Shown here: one piece after another, positions 38,034-47,225 of the stretch | How positions within the stretch are numbered: the stretch's first letter is position 1 | Layout of the letters: each line of letters opens with the position of its first letter | NCBI GenBank assembly: GCA_035536995.1 | Contig: DATLNB010000025.1 | Location: 1 to 64,000 of the forward strand | DNA from: AV80 sp035536995 | Lineage (GTDB): Bacteria; Verrucomicrobiota; Verrucomicrobiia; Chthoniobacterales; UBA10450 | Direction of reading: 5' to 3' | DNA length: 64,000 nt | Notes under the pieces: model-generated | What the model was told of the DNA's origin: nothing | Seen by the model: only the letters and a program-made list of their open reading frames with translations | The model's database searches: none | Program-made: the position numbers and the translations under genes

Positions 38034-39028
38034 ACCAGGGCCGAAGCGACGCGACGCTGGCGGATGTTGCGCCCAGACAGCCGGTCCGAAGATGGCGAAC
38101 CTGGCTGCCCGTCCCGGTGGCAACTTTGATCTGTCTCGCGGTCCATTGGTTTGCGTCCAAATCGGAGCCGCCTGCTGAGACGCAATCTTACTTCGTCTTT
38201 CTTTGGAGCTTTCTTGGCGTGGCAATGATCCTCGCCGCCGTGCAAACAAAGCTGCCCGCTCTCCGCCATTGGATGCGCGAGATGGGGCCAATCTTCGCCG
38301 CAGCTCTGCTCTTCCTTGCTAGCTGGGAGTTGATCACCTCTGGTTTCCGCTGGCTGCCGATGCCTTATTTCCCAGGTCCGGCCGGCGTGTTCCAGAGCCT
38401 GATCAACGATCGCGCTCTTCTCTTCGACAGCACCTGGCATTCGTTGATTCTCCTCCTCAGCGGATATGCGCTCGGCGTCACCGCCGGCCTGATCAGCGGA
38501 ATCTGCATCGGCTGGTCGCAACCAGTCCGCTACTGGGGAATGCCGATCCTCAAAATAGTAGGACCGATACCGGCGACGGCCTGGATTCCCCTGGCCATGG
38601 TCGTTTCGCCATCGGCAATAATTTCCGCGGCCAGCCTGATCGCGCTCGCGGTCTGGTTCCCGGTGACGATGCTGACCGCGTCCGGGATTTCGAACACCCG
38701 CGCATCGTATCTCGACGTAGCCCGCACCCTGGGCGCCGGGCGAGGCTACCTGATTTTCCGAGTCGCGATCCCGGCCGCATTGCCCAGCATCTTTATCGGT
38801 TTGTTCATGGGGCTCGGCGCGTCGTTTCTGACCCTGGTCGTGGCCGAGACTGTCGGGGTTAAGTCAGGGCTGGGATGGTATGTGAGCTGGGCCCAGGGCT
38901 GGGCTGAATACGGAAAAGTTTTTGCGGCGCTGGTTATCATGGCGGCCTTTTTCTCAACCATCATGACGGTGCTCTTCAAGGTGCGCGATCGGGTCCTGGT
39001 TTGGCAGAAGGGCGTCATTAAATGGTAA
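37997..39028 (+). CDS. ABC importer permease (SsuC-like)
   Basis: The 343-residue permease has an extra N-terminal pair of membrane helices, then the usual five to six helix BPD_transp_1 domain. The coupling loop reads 'YLDVARTLGAGRGYLIFRVAIP', matching the EAA motif position. It overlaps the binding-protein gene by 37 bp and the ATPase gene by 7 bp, so all three are translationally coupled. Confidence 0.9.
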   Translation: MLQEAGRRVPEINQGRSDATLADVAPRQPVRRWRTWLPVPVATLICLAVHWFASKSEPPAETQSYFVFLWSFLGVAMILAAVQTKLPALRHWMREMGPIFAAALLFLASWELITSGFRWLPMPYFPGPAGVFQSLINDRALLFDSTWHSLILLLSGYALGVTAGLISGICIGWSQPVRYWGMPILKIVGPIPATAWIPLAMVVSPSAIISAASLIALAVWFPVTMLTASGISNTRASYLDVARTLGAGRGYLIFRVAIPAALPSIFIGLFMGLGASFLTLVVAETVGVKSGLGWYVSWAQGWAEYGKVFAALVIMAAFFSTIMTVLFKVRDRVLVWQKGVIKW

Positions 39029-39816
39029 CCGCCGGTCCTGCCGAAGCGTCCTCGCTCCGAATCAACGACGTCAGGAAAAGTTTTCCCGCGCCGGACGATT
39101 CGGGAACGCGCCGGCCCGCGCTGGACGGGATTTCTCTTTTGATCGAGCCGGGCGAGTTGGTTTCGCTGGTTGGACCAAGCGGGTGCGGCAAGTCCACCCT
39201 GCTCCGTCTCGTTGCCGGCCTGGATTCGCCGGATTCCGGTGAATTGCTGGTCGGCGCGGAAAAGATCAGTGAGCCGAACGCGGAACGCGGCCTCGTTTTC
39301 CAGGACCCGAATTTGTTTCCGTGGCTGACGGTTCGCCGGAACATTGAAGCGGGCCTCGTCGCCCGGCACGTCCTGCAGGAACGACGACACGAGGTGGACG
39401 AGTTCATGCGGCTTGTCGGGCTCGAGAGTTTCGCGGATGCCTATCCGCATCATCTTTCCGGCGGAATGGCGCAACGCGCCGCTCTTGCCCGCGCTCTGAT
39501 TAATCATCCCAAGGTACTTCTGCTGGATGAGCCACTCGGCGCGCTCGACGCATTCACCCGGATGCGGATGCAGGATGAGGTTCTCCGAATTTGGCAGGCG
39601 CGCGGCACAACAATGTTGCTCGTGACTCATGACATCGATGAAGCGATCTACATGAGCGATCGGATTGTCATCATGACCCAACGCCCCGGCCGTATCGAAC
39701 GGACCATCCCCGTGAAGCTGGACCGTCCGCGCGATCGGAGCAGCGCCGATTTTTTGCAACTGCGCGGAGAGATTCTGGAACTGCTGCACTTTGCGGGAGG
39801 CGCGAGCCGGCTGTAG
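39022..39816 (+). CDS. ABC importer ATPase (SsuB/TauB-like)
   Basis: The 264-residue ATP-binding subunit has Walker A 'LVGPSGCGKSTLLRLVAG', Q-loop 'GLVFQDPNLFPWLTV', signature 'HLSGGMAQRAALARAL', Walker B 'VLLLDEPLGALDAF' and H-loop 'LVTHDIDEAIYMS'. It powers uptake through the upstream permease. Start choice ATG 39022 overlaps the permease stop, as in coupled operons. Confidence 0.95.
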   Translation: MVTAGPAEASSLRINDVRKSFPAPDDSGTRRPALDGISLLIEPGELVSLVGPSGCGKSTLLRLVAGLDSPDSGELLVGAEKISEPNAERGLVFQDPNLFPWLTVRRNIEAGLVARHVLQERRHEVDEFMRLVGLESFADAYPHHLSGGMAQRAALARALINHPKVLLLDEPLGALDAFTRMRMQDEVLRIWQARGTTMLLVTHDIDEAIYMSDRIVIMTQRPGRIERTIPVKLDRPRDRSSADFLQLRGEILELLHFAGGASRL

Positions 39817-39822
39817 CCGGAA

Positions 39823-39955
39823 GCTCCAAATTCAAAGCACCAGGCTCCTGAGAACCATCAAGTTCCAAGCTCCAAACGAGAGGTCTCAAGACGAACCTCG
39901 CCAAGCGTTTGATGTTTGGTGCTTCCCTGGAGCTTAGTGCTCGGAATTTGGATTT
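39823..39955. repeat. dispersed 'GCTCCAAATTC' repeat element
   Basis: GGAAGCTCCAAATTCAAAGCACC at the left is answered by GGAGCTTAGTGCTCGGAATTTGG at the right. The same wording occurs at 15604-15745 and 25465-25590. It separates the ABC operon from the redox cluster. Confidence 0.65.
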
Positions 39956-40036
39956 TATCGCCGGGTCGATTGGCGGCGCCGAAACGGAATTACGCTTCCA
40001 CCTGCACTCCGCTCCCGCATATCATTCCCGGGCGCG

Positions 40037-41716
40037 ATGGACGAGACGGCTGGAAAGCTAACTTCGGGTGAGCCGCTGAGCGTTGAGAAGCTTCTCGAGT
40101 ATCTGCCCGCGCTGAAAGAAGTTCCGGCGGCCCAGCTCGATCGTTACGCGAAAGGCGCGGCCGTTCTCCACCGTTACCGCAAAGGCCAGACGGTTTGCGT
40201 CGAGGGGGCATTCGGTTCGACCGCCTACTTCATCGTGTCGGGCACAGTCGAAATCTCGATCCAGAACCCGCTCGCCCATCTCCGGACCCGGCCGGCCGCC
40301 GGCTTTTTTGGGCGGAGCATGGCGCGGATGAAAAGTTTCCTGCTCGACGACAAGCAGGACCGCCGGGCTGAAGTGCACGAACGCAAATTCATCGGGATCG
40401 ATGCAAACGTCGATTTGCCGATGCACAAGCCAATTGCTGAGCTCGGCCCGGGCGAGCTTTTTGGCGAAATGACCTGCCGAACTTTTCAGCCTCGCTCCGC
40501 AACCGTCATCGCGCGCGAGCCGTGTGTGATGGTGGAGCTGCTCCGCGTGATTCTCGATATGCTGGTTGGCACCCGCCAGGTCTCGGAAGCGTCCAAGGCC
40601 ACCTCGAAAGTAAAGGCGCCTACCTTCAAGGGCACGTCGTTCAAGGCCCAGCTCGATGAAAAATATCGCCAGCGTTCGCTCGAGACCCATCTCCGGAGCG
40701 TGCCGCTCTTCGCCAGCGTCGGCGAAGAATTCCTTCATTACCTGAAAGAGAAGGTCGAGCTCGTTTCCTACAATCAGAACGAGGTCATCTGCAAGGAAGG
40801 CGAGGACGCGGATGCGTTTTACCTGATTCGCTCCGGCATGGTCCGCATCTCGCAATCGATGCCCGGGGGGGAAATGGTCCGCACGTATCTCAGCCGGGGC
40901 GAATACTTCGGTGAGATCGGGTTGCTTCGCTCGATCAAACGGATCGCGACCTGCACCGCGCTCGACGCAGTGGACGTCGTGAAAGTTCCCGGCGTCGAGT
41001 TCAACCTGATGCTCGACAAGTTTCCCGGGGTCCGGGCCCAGCTCGAACCGGTGGCGGAGGCACGAATGGTCGCAACCCGGAGCCGGGTCGCGCCGGCCGG
41101 CCTCGATCTCGATGATTACCTGAACCAGGGGCTATTCGAGGCGCAGAATCTTCTCCTGATCGATCTCGACAACTGCACCCGCTGTGATGCCTGCGTCCAG
41201 GCTTGCGCGAAAGCGCACGATGGGATCTCGCGCCTTCTCCGCGACGGTTTGCGTTACGACCATTTCCTTGTCGCAACGGCCTGCCGTTCCTGCCGCGATC
41301 CGCTTTGCATGACGCAGTGCCCGGTCGGTTCGATTCGCCGGAAGGAAAACCTCGAGATCATCATCGAAGACTGGTGCATCGGCTGCGGAAAATGCGCGGA
41401 ACTTTGTCCCTACGGCAACATCAACATGCATCCGCTCGAGGTGACGAAGGAAGTGAAGACGGAGATCAAATCGGAGAACCCAAACATTCCGCCGGCCGTG
41501 AAGGTCGAGAAGAAAAAGACGACGACTTACAAGGCGAACACGTGCGATCTCTGCACCCAATTGTCCGTCCCAAGCTGCGTTTACGCCTGCCCGCATGACG
41601 CCGCGAAGCGCGTCGATCCGCAGCGCTTCTTCGGCGACGCTCTCGAAGCCCAAAACCGCCTGCTCAAAGACCAATGGTCGCCCTCGCGCCGTTATGAGAC
41701 GAGGCACACGCACTGA
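40037..41716 (+). CDS. dual cNMP-binding-domain ferredoxin (4x[4Fe-4S] type)
   Basis: The 559-residue cytoplasmic protein has two Crp-type cyclic-nucleotide-binding domains (residues about 25-190 and 220-345; 'GAFGSTAYFIVSGTVEIS', 'EGEDADAFYLIRSGMVRIS', 'YFGEIGLLRSIKR'). A polyferredoxin domain follows (about 378-545). Its cysteine groups are 'CTRCDACVQAC', 'CRSCRDPLCMTQCP', 'CIGCGKCAELCP' and 'CDLCTQLSVPSCVYACP', enough for four clusters. No DNA-binding helix-turn-helix is present. It heads a three-gene cluster with a membrane cytochrome b-like protein and a decaheme cytochrome. Gating of electron transfer by a nucleotide is an inference. Confidence 0.87.
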   Translation: MDETAGKLTSGEPLSVEKLLEYLPALKEVPAAQLDRYAKGAAVLHRYRKGQTVCVEGAFGSTAYFIVSGTVEISIQNPLAHLRTRPAAGFFGRSMARMKSFLLDDKQDRRAEVHERKFIGIDANVDLPMHKPIAELGPGELFGEMTCRTFQPRSATVIAREPCVMVELLRVILDMLVGTRQVSEASKATSKVKAPTFKGTSFKAQLDEKYRQRSLETHLRSVPLFASVGEEFLHYLKEKVELVSYNQNEVICKEGEDADAFYLIRSGMVRISQSMPGGEMVRTYLSRGEYFGEIGLLRSIKRIATCTALDAVDVVKVPGVEFNLMLDKFPGVRAQLEPVAEARMVATRSRVAPAGLDLDDYLNQGLFEAQNLLLIDLDNCTRCDACVQACAKAHDGISRLLRDGLRYDHFLVATACRSCRDPLCMTQCPVGSIRRKENLEIIIEDWCIGCGKCAELCPYGNINMHPLEVTKEVKTEIKSENPNIPPAVKVEKKKTTTYKANTCDLCTQLSVPSCVYACPHDAAKRVDPQRFFGDALEAQNRLLKDQWSPSRRYETRHTH

Positions 41717-41719
41717 CTC

Positions 41720-41803
41720 ATTGCAGATTGTAGATTGCAGATTGCAGATTGGCCCTGCTGCGGTGGATGCAATCTGCATTCTGCAATCTGCAATCTGAGA
41801 TCC
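41720..41803. repeat. GATTGCAGATT inverted repeat inside the redox cluster
   Basis: GATTGTAGATTGCAGATTGC on the left is answered by CAATCTGCATTCTGCAATCTGC on the right, giving a long hairpin. It fills almost all of the 91 bp between the ferredoxin and cytochrome b-like genes and could stabilise or attenuate the transcript. Confidence 0.75.
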
Positions 41804-41807
41804 ACGC

Positions 41808-43241
41808 ATGCGGCTCAACAACTGGAAACATCTTCCCTGGTTTGTTTTCGTTGTCCTGGCCACGGTCGCGGCGAGCACTCTTTACCTCGGTAATTTTTAT
41901 CCGGAGCGGTTGCCGTCCTGGCTTCGTTTGCCGCCGGCCCTCATCCAAACCCCAACCGAGCATCATACGGTTGGGGGCACTCCGCTCGGGCTTTGGTTTG
42001 GCGCGATCTCATTGGCGATTTTCGTTTTCGCCGCGCTGCTTAGTCTCCGAAAAAAGATTCCGCTTTGGCGAATCGGCACGGTCCAACGTTGGCTCCGAGC
42101 TCATATCTGGCTCACCTTTCTGACCATTCCGCTGATCCTTCTTCACAGCGGATTCCGGTTCGGGGGACCGATGACCACACTGCTCATGGCGCTTTACGCG
42201 GTCGTGATGGTGAGCGGCGTCTACGGCCTGTTTTTGCAGCATCTCATGCCGCGGCTCATGAAAGAACGGCTTCCCGCTGAGACGGTCTTCGAACAAATCC
42301 CGCACATCCGTTCCCAGCTTGTCGCGGCCGCGGAAAAAATGCGGGACTCATTCAAACCCGCGCCGCCTGCGGCTGCGAAGAAACCCGATGCCGGCGCCCC
42401 GGCGCCAAGCCCGACGAAAAGCGCGACGTCCGAAGCTCCCGTCATGGCGTCAACAAAAGGAGAACTGAGTACGCCAGTCGCGCGCGCGAAATCAGCGACT
42501 GGTTCCGAGCCAATCGCGGCATCAGTCGTCGCGCCGGCCAACCCGGAAAAACCTGCAACGCCACCACCTCCATCCATGCCGAATGCCGCGGTCCCACCGG
42601 CGCCGCCGAAACCGGAAACAATCGGCACGCCGACGGCGCGCGTCCAAAGCGATCCACCGGGCGCCCCCGTTGCCCGCGCCGATGTCCCGGCTGGCGACCA
42701 AGCCGCCCCAACCCCAGCCGTGGCGCCGGCTGCTCCATCGCCGCCCGCGGAAAAAACGAACACCGTCGCTCCCGCGCCCGCGGTTACGTCAGCCTCAGCC
42801 AGTTCAGTTCCGGGGTCGCCGAAACCGGCAACTGCGCCTGTTCCTCCAAAACCGGCGACGCCCGCCGCTGCAAAACCGGCCGCTCCAAAACCAGTCGCAA
42901 AACCTGCGGCCCCGGCCGATCCGGCGTCCGAAGAAGCGCTGGTCGAATTCATCGACCGCCAGGTTCTGCCGTACCTCGAAGCGGGCGGAGGCGATCGGAT
43001 GCGCCTGAACAATCGGCGGTTCGCCGAGGACACGTTCCGCTTTGCGAAATTACGGGTCGCGGAAGGATACCGGAGCCGCGTGGACGAGATCGAGGCCTGG
43101 TGCGACGAGCGCCGAATGCTCGACCTCCAGGTGCGCCTGCATCACTGGCTCCACGGCTGGCTCTTCGTCCATGTCCCGTTCTCGTTCCTCCTTTTACTGC
43201 TCACGATCTGGCACGCCTTCGTAACCCTCTTCTACTATTGA
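41808..43241 (+). CDS. membrane cytochrome b-like protein with Pro/Ala-rich linker
   Basis: The 477-residue protein has membrane helices at about residues 10-28, 62-82, 102-120 and 125-145, and one at the C-terminal end (about 455-477). Histidines in or near helices ('RAHIWLTFLTIPLILLHSG', 'HHWLHGWLFVHVP', 'LTIWHAFVTL') could bind haem as in b-type cytochromes. Residues about 185-370 are a low-complexity Pro/Ala linker, probably disordered. Position between a ferredoxin and a multihaem cytochrome c suggests transmembrane electron transfer. No named family is recognised with confidence. Confidence 0.75.
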   Translation: MRLNNWKHLPWFVFVVLATVAASTLYLGNFYPERLPSWLRLPPALIQTPTEHHTVGGTPLGLWFGAISLAIFVFAALLSLRKKIPLWRIGTVQRWLRAHIWLTFLTIPLILLHSGFRFGGPMTTLLMALYAVVMVSGVYGLFLQHLMPRLMKERLPAETVFEQIPHIRSQLVAAAEKMRDSFKPAPPAAAKKPDAGAPAPSPTKSATSEAPVMASTKGELSTPVARAKSATGSEPIAASVVAPANPEKPATPPPPSMPNAAVPPAPPKPETIGTPTARVQSDPPGAPVARADVPAGDQAAPTPAVAPAAPSPPAEKTNTVAPAPAVTSASASSVPGSPKPATAPVPPKPATPAAAKPAAPKPVAKPAAPADPASEEALVEFIDRQVLPYLEAGGGDRMRLNNRRFAEDTFRFAKLRVAEGYRSRVDEIEAWCDERRMLDLQVRLHHWLHGWLFVHVPFSFLLLLLTIWHAFVTLFYY

Positions 43242-43291
43242 TGAGCGCGTTCCCTTCCTTCGTAATCGTGGAACTGCCAACACCCTAAGCG

Positions 43292-44791
43292 ATGGCGGCC
43301 CCGAGCAGAACGCAGAAGCAGATCGCCGAGCGTTACAAGGGCAACCTCGGTTATTACAAACGGAAGCACCCGTGGCGGGTCGCGCGTTTCTGCGCCAGCT
43401 TCATCGCGATCGTGGGGGGCGTGATCGGGATCCCTGTTTATCAAAAGCTGATCCTTCAGGAAAAGGTCAGCGAAGAATTTTTTAGCTCAGGCAGGATCTC
43501 GAGTCACCACGCGAAGTTCGAACAGGACTGCGCCCAGTGCCACGATCGCACCGCTGCTTTCGGGAACGACCTGACGCTGGCCAAGTTCAGCAGCGTGATT
43601 AAAGACCGTTTCCAGCACGGGATCGATTTCAGCGCGATCGATCGGAAATGCCAGGATTGCCACGAGCAGCATCCGCCCCTCGGGACCGTCAAAAAATACG
43701 ATCTCCACGAGCCGAACGTGGTCGATAACCGTTCCTGCTCGGTTTGCCATCAGGAACACCTTGGTCCGGGGGCGATGAAACCGGTGGCCGATTCCCAATG
43801 CGCCGCGTGTCATAACGATCGCGGGATCATGGAGGCGTCGGCGAAAAAAGGGGCAACGTTACCACCCGCTGTTTTTCATCTACGGCCGCATCCGCCTCAA
43901 CAGGTTGTCCTTGAAATGCCGAGGCCGTCCCGCGGTTACACTCAGGTCTTCTCGTCGTTTGAGCGCGACCATCCCGAATTTCAACTGATCCGGCAGAAGG
44001 CGCGCGATCCTGATGTGTTGCGCTTCAATCATCAGCGCCATTTCGCTAACGACATTCCACCGGTGAACGGTCGAAAGCTTGATTGCAATTATTGCCATAA
44101 GCCCGAGCCCAGCGGCCGGTTTTATCAGCGGGTCAATTTCGATGCGAACTGCCAGGCCTGCCACGCGCTCCAGTTCGATGCCAGGAATCCCGACCTTCGT
44201 ATCCCGCACGGCGACGTCGGCCTGGTCCGCAATTTTCTCAGGACGTTGCCGGCCCAGTACGGCGATTACGCGCGGCTGAAACGCCGCATCACGCGCGACA
44301 GCGATATTCAGAACTTCGTCACCCAGCAGGTCCGCCAATTACAGGAACAATTTCGGTCCGGCGAAGAACTCGAGCGCGCGGTCTTTTTCACGACCGATCC
44401 TTACAAGCCGCAGCGCAACATGACGGCAGCCGTGCGCGCAAATTTTGCCGGGTGCGCTTTTTGCCACGAGCTGAAAACCGCGGCGGGCGGCGCGCCGGTT
44501 GTGACGAAACCGATCCTGATCGACCGCTGGATGCCGCAGGCGCATTTCAATCACGCCAAGCATACAAGCGTGAAGTGCGACGATTGCCATCGCGCAGGCC
44601 AGAGCCGGGAAACGTCCGACGCGTTGATGCCGGCAAAAGCGAACTGTCTCGTTTGCCACCGCTCCGCGCAGAAGGTCGCGTCCGATTGCATCACCTGCCA
44701 CACCTATCACGCGCCCGGACAGCGGGTGAAGGTGGAGGTTCAAGCCAACGCGCCGGGCGCGTTCAAGCAGATGCTCTTGAGCACCCGTTAG
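43292..44791 (+). CDS. membrane-anchored decaheme cytochrome c
   Basis: The 499-residue protein has one N-terminal membrane helix (residues about 31-50) and a periplasmic region with ten CxxCH haem-attachment motifs, from CAQCH (Cys80) to CITCH near residue 468: also CQDCH, CSVCH, CAACH, CNYCH, CQACH, CAFCH, CDDCH and CLVCH. Extra His residues ('HHAKF', 'RHFAND', 'HFNHAKH') can be distal ligands. It resembles the cytochrome c3/multihaem groups used for periplasmic electron transfer. It is the last gene of the redox cluster, 50 bp after the b-like gene. Confidence 0.92.
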   Translation: MAAPSRTQKQIAERYKGNLGYYKRKHPWRVARFCASFIAIVGGVIGIPVYQKLILQEKVSEEFFSSGRISSHHAKFEQDCAQCHDRTAAFGNDLTLAKFSSVIKDRFQHGIDFSAIDRKCQDCHEQHPPLGTVKKYDLHEPNVVDNRSCSVCHQEHLGPGAMKPVADSQCAACHNDRGIMEASAKKGATLPPAVFHLRPHPPQQVVLEMPRPSRGYTQVFSSFERDHPEFQLIRQKARDPDVLRFNHQRHFANDIPPVNGRKLDCNYCHKPEPSGRFYQRVNFDANCQACHALQFDARNPDLRIPHGDVGLVRNFLRTLPAQYGDYARLKRRITRDSDIQNFVTQQVRQLQEQFRSGEELERAVFFTTDPYKPQRNMTAAVRANFAGCAFCHELKTAAGGAPVVTKPILIDRWMPQAHFNHAKHTSVKCDDCHRAGQSRETSDALMPAKANCLVCHRSAQKVASDCITCHTYHAPGQRVKVEVQANAPGAFKQMLLSTR

Positions 44792-44850
44792 ACAGGGCTC
44801 GCCTGTCGTCACAATAAGTAACCGGCGAGCACTCGCGCCCCGTTACAAAC

Positions 44851-45642
44851 TTGCCGCTTCCGGTGGCGGTCCATTTTCGGCAAAGTCCCCCTGAATTGAG
44901 CACGGCGAGCAGAGATGAGGAGATCGCTTCGGCCCTTCCGGCAGATCTCGATGCCCTTCCGCGGCTCGATGGGTTTCGCCTTCGCGGGATCGAGATGACG
45001 CGGTTGGAGACATTCATCGACGCTGCGTTCGCCTTCTCCGTAACAATGATGGTCATCGCGGCGGAGCGCGTCCCCGACGAAATCAGCGGACTGCTGGCGG
45101 CGTTCAAGCACGTCCCCGCATTTCTCGCCAGCGTGGTGGTGCTGGGAATTTTCTGGCGGGGTCACTGGCTATGGAGCCGGCGCTATGGCCTCGAAGATGG
45201 CGTCTCCAGTTTCATCAGCTGGGCCCTGCTGGCCACGATCCTGATCTATATCTACCCGCTCAAAGCGATCTTCGGCTCGATGTTTCACCTGTTGAGCAAC
45301 GGTCTCCTCGGCCAACCCCTCGGCGTTCGCACCACCCTGCAGGCACGCGCGATCTTTTCAATTTATGCGGCTGGGTTCATTGCCATCGCCCTCGAGATTT
45401 TGCTGCTTCACTGGCGTGCATGGCAATTGCGCGTTCCCTTGCGCCTGAACGCGAGGGAAGAGCGACTGACCCGGAGCGAGATTTTTGGCTGGGGCATCCC
45501 GCTTACCGTCGGCATGGCTGCGCTGGTCCTGGCCCTGGCCGCACCGAGCAGATACATCTCGTGGAGCGGGTGGATATACTTTTCGATGGCGATCCTCGTG
45601 CCGGTCCGCAAGTGGTGGGATCGGCGCCGCCACGGCCAATGA
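44851..45642 (+). CDS. TMEM175-family (DUF1211) membrane protein
   Basis: The 263-residue product has a TMEM175-type signature ('RGIEMTRLETFIDAAFAFSVTM') and about six membrane helices. Bacterial TMEM175 proteins are potassium-permeable channels. TTG 44851 is the longest start; ATG 44995 would begin inside the conserved signature, so a start upstream of it is preferred. Its stop overlaps the start of the next gene (ATGA), so the two are coupled. Confidence 0.82.
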   Translation: MPLPVAVHFRQSPPELSTASRDEEIASALPADLDALPRLDGFRLRGIEMTRLETFIDAAFAFSVTMMVIAAERVPDEISGLLAAFKHVPAFLASVVVLGIFWRGHWLWSRRYGLEDGVSSFISWALLATILIYIYPLKAIFGSMFHLLSNGLLGQPLGVRTTLQARAIFSIYAAGFIAIALEILLLHWRAWQLRVPLRLNAREERLTRSEIFGWGIPLTVGMAALVLALAAPSRYISWSGWIYFSMAILVPVRKWWDRRRHGQ

Positions 45643-46592
45643 AGACGCTGCGCCAACTTTTTGGAAATGGCTGGGCGCTATTAGGGATCGCGGCCTACGT
45701 CGTGAGCCTCGCGCTGCTTTGGCGGAATAACACTTTCAGCCGCGAAGACGCGATTGCGGAGCTGATCATCTTTGGTTTCGGGTTTCCCGTCGTCGCCTGG
45801 CTGACCACGCTTCGGGCGCGGCCATTGTCGTTGGATGTCCGGCGCAGCGGCCTCGAAATGGCGGTGCTCGCGCTCTGTCTCGTCGTCGTGGCGCTGTATC
45901 TGATCTGGGGCACAGCGTGGTCGAATGCCCTCGTGCCGGCGAGCTGGATCGCTTCTCCTCGTATCAAGTTCTTCGTGGTTCTCATTCGCAAGCTGCTCGT
46001 CTTCGTCGTGCTCCCCTTGGTTCTCTACCGATTCATCTTCGGCTATCGCTGGCGCGACTTCGGTCTCCAGTGGCAGGGATTGCGCGCGCTCGGCGGCAAT
46101 CATCTCCTGGTTGTTCTGGCCCTGAGCGCGGCGATCCTGATTTTCCAATACTTTCTCGGCGGCGGGGCCGCTCCGGTCCGCCGCGGCGAATTCGGCGCCG
46201 GCCAGCTGGCGATTGCGCTGCCGCTCTGCTTTGCCTGGCTGTTCGTTGAAGCCGGGCTGGTGGAAGAATTCTTCTTTCGCGCGGTCGTCCAGACACGCTG
46301 CGCGGCATGGTTCAAATCCGAAGTGTCGGGCGTCGCGTTAATGGCGCTTCTCTTCGGGCTCGCCCACGCGCCGGGATTTATTTTGCGCAATGCAGGGCTC
46401 GAGGAGGCGATCGGTCCCAACCCGTCGGTCGCTGATTCGATCGCATATGCGATCGTTGTGTTGTCGCTCGGCGGGATTTTCTTCGGCATCGTTTGGGCGC
46501 AAACGAAGAACCTTTTTGCCGTGATGTTTATTCATGCGGCGACAGACTTATTGCCGAACGTGAAGCAGTTCATTCAAACCTGGGGAATCTAA
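45639..46592 (+). CDS. CPBP-family intramembrane metalloprotease (CAAX-protease-like)
   Basis: ATG 45639 gives 317 residues with about eight membrane helices. The CPBP/Rce1 motifs are visible: 'AGLVEEFFFRAVVQ' (EExxxR), 'FGLAHAPGFIL' (first His region) and 'AVMFIHAATDLLPN'. Such proteases cleave within the membrane; in bacteria they are tied to bacteriocin immunity or signalling. Substrate unknown. Confidence 0.87.
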   Translation: MKTLRQLFGNGWALLGIAAYVVSLALLWRNNTFSREDAIAELIIFGFGFPVVAWLTTLRARPLSLDVRRSGLEMAVLALCLVVVALYLIWGTAWSNALVPASWIASPRIKFFVVLIRKLLVFVVLPLVLYRFIFGYRWRDFGLQWQGLRALGGNHLLVVLALSAAILIFQYFLGGGAAPVRRGEFGAGQLAIALPLCFAWLFVEAGLVEEFFFRAVVQTRCAAWFKSEVSGVALMALLFGLAHAPGFILRNAGLEEAIGPNPSVADSIAYAIVVLSLGGIFFGIVWAQTKNLFAVMFIHAATDLLPNVKQFIQTWGI

Positions 46593-46600
46593 CAAAACGG

Positions 46601-47197
46601 ATGTTGGCGGAACGAGCATTGGCGATTCTGCACGAATGGGTGCAGTCGGAGAGTTTGCGGAGGCATTGTTATGCCGTGGCGGATTCGATGAAACATTTCG
46701 CGCGGACGACAAACGCTGACGCCGACCTTTGGGAGGCGGTCGGGCTCTTACACGACATGGATTACGAGCGCCATCCGAACCAGGAGCAAAGCCCGGCGGA
46801 TGGCCATCCCTTTGTCGGTGTCGCCTGGCTGCGCGAGCATGCTTGGAGCGAAGAGGTGTGCCGCGCGATTCTTTCCCACGCGGATTACGCGAATGTTTCG
46901 CGCGAGACGCCGTTGGAAAAGACGCTTTATGCCGTGGATGAATTGAGCGGCTTCGTCATGGCCGTGGCCCGGGTGCGGCCATCGAAAAGCGTGCATGAGG
47001 TCGATGTGGCTTCGGTTAAAAAGAAGATGAAGGACAAGGCATTCGCGCGGGCTGTGAACCGGGATGACATCGCCCGCGGGGCCGCGGAACTCGGCATGCC
47101 GTTGGAAGAAGTAATAGGGGGCGTGATCACAGCATTAGAGGGAGACGCCGAGAGGCTTGGCCTGGCGGGCGAGCGCCGGCCCGAGCCGGAGGCCTGA
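46601..47197 (+). CDS. HD-domain hydrolase
   Basis: ATG 46601 gives 198 residues of an HD-superfamily metal hydrolase. The motif elements are 'ESLRRHCYAVADSMKHFA', 'AVGLLHDMDYERHP', 'GHPFVG', 'AILSHADYANV' and 'AVDELSGFVMAVARVRPSK'. The fold is that of small HDIG phosphohydrolases acting on phosphorylated metabolites or nucleotides. It starts 8 bp after the CPBP gene stop. Confidence 0.87.
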   Translation: MLAERALAILHEWVQSESLRRHCYAVADSMKHFARTTNADADLWEAVGLLHDMDYERHPNQEQSPADGHPFVGVAWLREHAWSEEVCRAILSHADYANVSRETPLEKTLYAVDELSGFVMAVARVRPSKSVHEVDVASVKKKMKDKAFARAVNRDDIARGAAELGMPLEEVIGGVITALEGDAERLGLAGERRPEPEA

Positions 47198-47225
47198 GGT
47201 GGGAAGTCAGAAGTCGGAAGTTGCG

